DNA of 64,000 bases, from NCBI GenBank assembly GCA_964512655.1, contig CAZEJT010000002.1, positions 248,001-312,000 on the forward strand, written 5' to 3'. This DNA is from VBOC01 sp964512655. Its GTDB lineage: Bacteria; Bacteroidota; Ignavibacteria; UBA10030; SZUA-254. This document shows positions 60,934 to 64,000 of the stretch, piece by piece (the first letter of the stretch is position 1; the number at the start of each line of letters is the position of its first letter). The notes under the pieces were generated by a model. That model did not search any database. It was not told the DNA's origin and saw nothing but the letters and a program-made list of their open reading frames with translations. Made by a program: the position numbers and the translations under genes.

Positions 60934-62322
60934 TCATTTCTTGTGCCCGTTCTTCATGAACCCCGGGAGTTCATTGTAGAAATGAACCGCGGTGCGGATA
61001 CCGCCAAAGAAATTGTCGAGGCTCATGAATTCATCGGGCGCATGCGCATTCTCGTCCGGGAGGCCGAACCCTAAGAGCACCGTATCGAGTCCAAGAATGC
61101 GTTTGAAATCGACCACGATCGGAATCGATCCGCCCTCGCGCTGGTAAATGGGTTTCTTGCCGAATCCCTTTTCAAGCGCAGCGGCCGCTGCGCGGACGCC
61201 GGGACTTTCGACGGGCGTAAGCGCCGGTTCCCCCCCATGAAGAAAGGTCATTTTCACCTGCACGGTCGGCGGAGCGATCTTTTTTATGTGCGTTTCGAAC
61301 AGCCTTGCGATCTTCGCGGAGCTCTGATTCGGGACAAGCCGCATTGAAATCTTGGCGTACGCCTTCGACGGAAGCACCGTCTTCGCCCCCTCGCCGCTGA
61401 ATCCTCCCCAGATGCCGTTGCACTCGAGCGTGGGGCGAACCCATAGCCGCTCAAGGGTCGTGAATCCCTTCTCGCCGTGGAGCCTGCGGACACCCAATCC
61501 CCTTGCATAGTCGGTATCGCGCCATGGGAGCGATTTGAACGCTGCCCGCTCCTTTGGAGTCAATACTTTCACGTCTTTGTAGAAACCGGGAATCATAACG
61601 CGTCCATCCTTATCGTGCAGCCGGGCAATGATCTCCGCAAGCGCCTGGATGGGATTGTGGACCGATCCGCCAAAGGAGCCGGAATGGAGGTCTCTGTTCG
61701 GTCCCGTCACCTCCACCTGCATGTAGCTCAGGCCGCGGAGACCGTAACAGACCGATGGCACGCCCCTCGCGAACATCGATGTGTCCGAAATAAGCACGAG
61801 GTCGGCTTTCAGGAGCTCCTTATGAGCGCTCACGAAGGAGTCAAGATGCTCGCTTCCGATCTCCTCTTCCCCCTCAATGATGACCTTCAGGTTGATGGGA
61901 AGCGTTCCCATGTTCTTGATGTACGCCTCGATCCCCTTGAGGTGTATAAACACCTGCCCTTTATCGTCGGCGGTCCCCCTCGCATAGATATTCTGACCCC
62001 GTTTGGTCAATTCAAAGGGCGGGGATGTCCAGAGCTCCAACGGATCAACCGGCTGGACGTCGTAGTGGCCGTACAGGAGGAGCGTGGGCTTGCCGGGCAC
62101 GCGAGGAGATTCGGCGCACACGATCGGATGCCCGTTCGTCGAAAAAACCTCAACGTGCTGCATTCCGATTTTCCGAAGATGTCCCGAGATCCATTCGGCG
62201 CAGCGAACGACATCACCTTTATTCTCAGGATTGGTGCTGATGCTCGGGATGGCGATGAGCTCTTTCAGCTCGTCGAGGTAACGCGACTTGTTGCTCTCAA
62301 TATACTTTAGGATTTCTTGCAT
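60934..62322 (-). CDS. M20 family metallopeptidase (dipeptidase)
   Basis: The 462-residue protein is a zinc-dependent peptidase of the PepV/CNDP-like M20 group. Metal and catalytic residues are visible in LLYGHYDVQPVD (His, Asp), ARGTADDKGQVF (bridging Asp), IEGEEEIGSEHL (catalytic Glu pair) and ISDTSMF. A dimerisation domain lies about residues 200-370. I set the start at MQEILKYIESNK. A longer frame begins earlier, but its first ATG codons overlap the promoter box, so they cannot be in the mRNA. Confidence 0.9.
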   Translation of the reverse strand: MQEILKYIESNKSRYLDELKELIAIPSISTNPENKGDVVRCAEWISGHLRKIGMQHVEVFSTNGHPIVCAESPRVPGKPTLLLYGHYDVQPVDPLELWTSPPFELTKRGQNIYARGTADDKGQVFIHLKGIEAYIKNMGTLPINLKVIIEGEEEIGSEHLDSFVSAHKELLKADLVLISDTSMFARGVPSVCYGLRGLSYMQVEVTGPNRDLHSGSFGGSVHNPIQALAEIIARLHDKDGRVMIPGFYKDVKVLTPKERAAFKSLPWRDTDYARGLGVRRLHGEKGFTTLERLWVRPTLECNGIWGGFSGEGAKTVLPSKAYAKISMRLVPNQSSAKIARLFETHIKKIAPPTVQVKMTFLHGGEPALTPVESPGVRAAAAALEKGFGKKPIYQREGGSIPIVVDFKRILGLDTVLLGFGLPDENAHAPDEFMSLDNFFGGIRTAVHFYNELPGFMKNGHKK

Positions 62323-62347
62323 CGGCGGGAATTCGTTAAAAGTCATC

Positions 62348-62378
62348 ATAATATAGTAAAGACACGCAGTAGTTGCAA
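62348..62378 (-). promoter_or_regulatory. Promoter of the M20 peptidase, TTG-N20-TATATTAT
   Basis: On the minus strand TTG, 20 nt and TATATTAT end 25 nt before the chosen ATG. Its TTG lies 10 nt from the TTG of the divergent promoter, so the two are back to back. Confidence 0.65.
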
Positions 62379-62388
62379 GGCCAAACCC

Positions 62389-62419
62389 TTGATAATAACT
62401 CGGTTTTTCGGTACCTTGA
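62389..62419 (+). promoter_or_regulatory. Promoter of the HemX-like gene, TTG-N20-TACCTTGA
   Basis: TTG and TACCTTGA are 20 nt apart, 22 nt before the ATG of the CcsA/HemX-like gene. Confidence 0.65.
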
Positions 62420-62441
62420 ATCACAATCGTCCTCTCCGTTG

Positions 62442-63266
62442 ATGCCGACTCTGATCAATCTGCTCGATGTGTTCCTCCCCATTCTCTACTTCGGGACAAT
62501 CTGGGCGTACGGCAAAGCATTCTTCAGCGGTCTCAGGGCGGCCGAGGGCTTGCGCACTCCGTTGCTGATGTTCACCCTCCTGACGCACGGACTCACGATT
62601 GGCCTGCGGACAGCCGAGTATCACCATCCACCCATCACTTCCGTCTTCGAACTCCTCTCGCTGCTCGCTTTTACGGTAACACTCGTCTATGCGTACATTG
62701 AATTCAGGCTGAGGATCAAATCCACGGGATACTTTATTCTGATTCTCCCCTTTTTCTTTCAGCTGATCTCTTCGCTCATGATCAAAGAAGTGAGGGAGGT
62801 TCAGCCGATTCTCAGGAGCAATCTCCTTGGACTCCACGTCTCAAGCGCGCTGTTGGGCTATGCAGCGATCACGATCTCGGCGGTCTACGGGTTCCTGTAC
62901 CTTATGCTCTACCATGAGATCAAATCCAGTCAATTTGGAGTTATTTACCAGCGTTTGCCAAATCTGGAAACGCTCGAGCGGATGAGCTTCAGCGCCACCG
63001 TCCTCGGCTTTCTCCTCCTGACGATCGCCATCGTCGTGGGGCTCATCTGGCTTCCGCAGGTTCCCGAAGGAGTATCGTACGCGGATCCGAAACTCTTCGG
63101 AACTGTTGCAATCTGGTTTATCTATGCCGCCGGGCTTTCGGCGAAACGGCTGAGGCGATGGCACGGGCGCAAGATGATGGTCCTCTCGATGTTCGGTTTC
63201 GCTACGGCCATGGTGTCGATGACGGTGATTAATGTCTTTCTGAGCAGTTTTCATAAGTTCTATTGA
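62442..63266 (+). CDS. CcsA/HemX-like membrane protein
   Basis: The 274-residue protein has about eight transmembrane helices. It matches the CcsA/HemX pattern: TSVFELLSLLAFTVTLVYAYIE, then LGLHVSSALLGYAAITISAVYGFLYLMLYHEIK (ends quoted as LHVSSALLGYAAI and YLMLYHEIK). I do not see the WWD haem-handling motif of true CcsA, so HemX is more likely. HemX proteins are encoded next to hemA in several phyla and influence HemA levels. The stop is 3 nt before hemA. I set the start at ATG after the promoter, discarding a longer frame that begins upstream of it. Confidence 0.85.
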   Translation: MPTLINLLDVFLPILYFGTIWAYGKAFFSGLRAAEGLRTPLLMFTLLTHGLTIGLRTAEYHHPPITSVFELLSLLAFTVTLVYAYIEFRLRIKSTGYFILILPFFFQLISSLMIKEVREVQPILRSNLLGLHVSSALLGYAAITISAVYGFLYLMLYHEIKSSQFGVIYQRLPNLETLERMSFSATVLGFLLLTIAIVVGLIWLPQVPEGVSYADPKLFGTVAIWFIYAAGLSAKRLRRWHGRKMMVLSMFGFATAMVSMTVINVFLSSFHKFY

Positions 63267-63269
63267 GTC

Positions 63270-64000
63270 GTGAACTTCTACTCCCTCGGAATCAATCACA
63301 GGACCGCCCCGCTCGAGGTGAGGGAACGCCTGTGGTTTTCCGAGCAGGAAACCCGCGATGCGCTCTCCGATTTGAAAGCGGACCGCTTTCCGGAATGTGT
63401 TCTCGTCTCGACCTGTAACCGGACCGAGCTCTATTACCGGAAGCCTGACGGCTCGTCCAACGGCGAGCCCCTCTGGAGGACCCTTGCGGGGTACAAAGGC
63501 GCCCTGGGCTCGGTGAACGAAGCGAATTTTTATTCGATTGAGTCCCTCCACGCTGTCAAGCACCTCTTCAACGTCGCATCCGGAATCGACTCCATGATCC
63601 TCGGAGAGTTCCAGATTCTCAGCCAGATCAGGGAAGCCTACGCCCTTGCGGCCGGGGTCTCTTCCACCGGTTCTGTGATGAACAGGATTTTCGACACCGC
63701 GCTTCGGATCGGTAAACGCGCCCGCACCGAAACCGAAATCGGAACAGGGGCGGTTTCGGTGAGCTATGCGGCAGCCGAACTCTCATCCAAGATTTTCGAC
63801 GATCTCTCCAAGAGAACCGCGCTTCTGATCGGAGCCGGCGAGACCGGCAGGCTGACCGCGAAACACCTTGCCGGAAAGAATATCGGCACCCTCCTCGTCG
63901 CCAACCGGACGCGCGAACGCGCCGAAGCGTTGTCCGCCGGACTGGGCGGCACAGTGATCGAGTTCGATCGGATTCTCCCGGAGCTCGAGCGGGCCGATAT
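63270..64000 (+). CDS. hemA: Glutamyl-tRNA reductase, 3' end outside the window
   Basis: HemA reduces glutamyl-tRNA to glutamate semialdehyde with NADPH, the first committed step of C5 tetrapyrrole synthesis. The first 243 codons are present and remain open to the window edge. GINHRTAPLEVRE, the catalytic Cys in STCNRTELY (C49), GIDSMILGEFQILSQI and the NADPH-binding LLIGAGETGRLTAKHL are clear. The start is GTG, 3 nt after the HemX-like stop, and is supported by the N-terminal motif. Together with the HemX-like gene it begins a haem biosynthesis operon. Confidence 0.95.
   Translation, partial: MNFYSLGINHRTAPLEVRERLWFSEQETRDALSDLKADRFPECVLVSTCNRTELYYRKPDGSSNGEPLWRTLAGYKGALGSVNEANFYSIESLHAVKHLFNVASGIDSMILGEFQILSQIREAYALAAGVSSTGSVMNRIFDTALRIGKRARTETEIGTGAVSVSYAAAELSSKIFDDLSKRTALLIGAGETGRLTAKHLAGKNIGTLLVANRTRERAEALSAGLGGTVIEFDRILPELERAD

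Overview
The window is a 64 kb, GC-rich, densely packed chromosomal segment of a Gram-negative bacterium. It encodes LpxH, a class A penicillin-binding protein, outer-membrane-type lipoproteins and a beta-barrel protein. Three things point to the FCB (Bacteroidota/Ignavibacteria/Chlorobi-like) assemblage: a secreted protein whose C-terminal domain carries the NYPNPFNP type of sorting signal, GldF/GldG-type ABC transporter components, and promoters of the form TTG, 20 nt, TAnnTT, which resemble the Bacteroidota primary-sigma promoter. This placement is inference. No rRNA, tRNA, CRISPR array, insertion sequence or prophage was seen.

Layout. 0-4.8 kb: ABC exporter (ATPase, permease, GldG-like, DUF4340-like protein with a LysM domain) and a small secreted Cys protein. 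5-9.5 kb: PpiD/SurA-like foldase, beta-barrel protein, then aroK and aroB. 9.8-17.7 kb (minus): four genes read lipoprotein, secreted repeat protein, beta-propeller sensor kinase, NarL-type regulator. 17.9-23.6 kb: a 1,208-residue TPR protein, an unknown partner and obg. 23.9-31.9 kb: VWA protein, amino-acid dehydrogenase, nusB, MFS permease, DsbD-alpha-like protein, lpxH and PBP1A. 31.9-45.9 kb (minus): small membrane protein, CheY-like regulator, uvrA, Ig-like lipoprotein, DUF58 protein, TPR lipoprotein, rsmB, isoaspartyl peptidase, clpB and dnaK. 46.2-47.8 kb: birA and coaX. 47.8-58.4 kb (minus): an 11-gene respiratory complex I operon, nuoABCDHIJKLMN, with no nuoEFG. 58.8-64 kb: a membrane glycosyltransferase, corrinoid adenosyltransferase, M20 peptidase, a CcsA/HemX-like protein and the start of hemA.

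Most genes are housekeeping or envelope genes and operons are tight (many 1-4 nt overlaps). The most unusual material is not protein coding. Two families of short palindromic repeats are scattered through intergenic DNA and gene ends. One has a 5' GTAG next to a hairpin whose arms covary, as in REP elements mobilised by RAYT transposases. Every copy I found of both families lies in the same orientation. One pair sits inside a reading frame, and two other copies supply stop codons. Eleven promoters share an exact 20-nt spacer, and several predict leaderless or nearly leaderless mRNAs. A short terminated RNA candidate and a nested palindrome cluster between dnaK and birA are further leads. All calls were made by eye from sequence; no database search was run.
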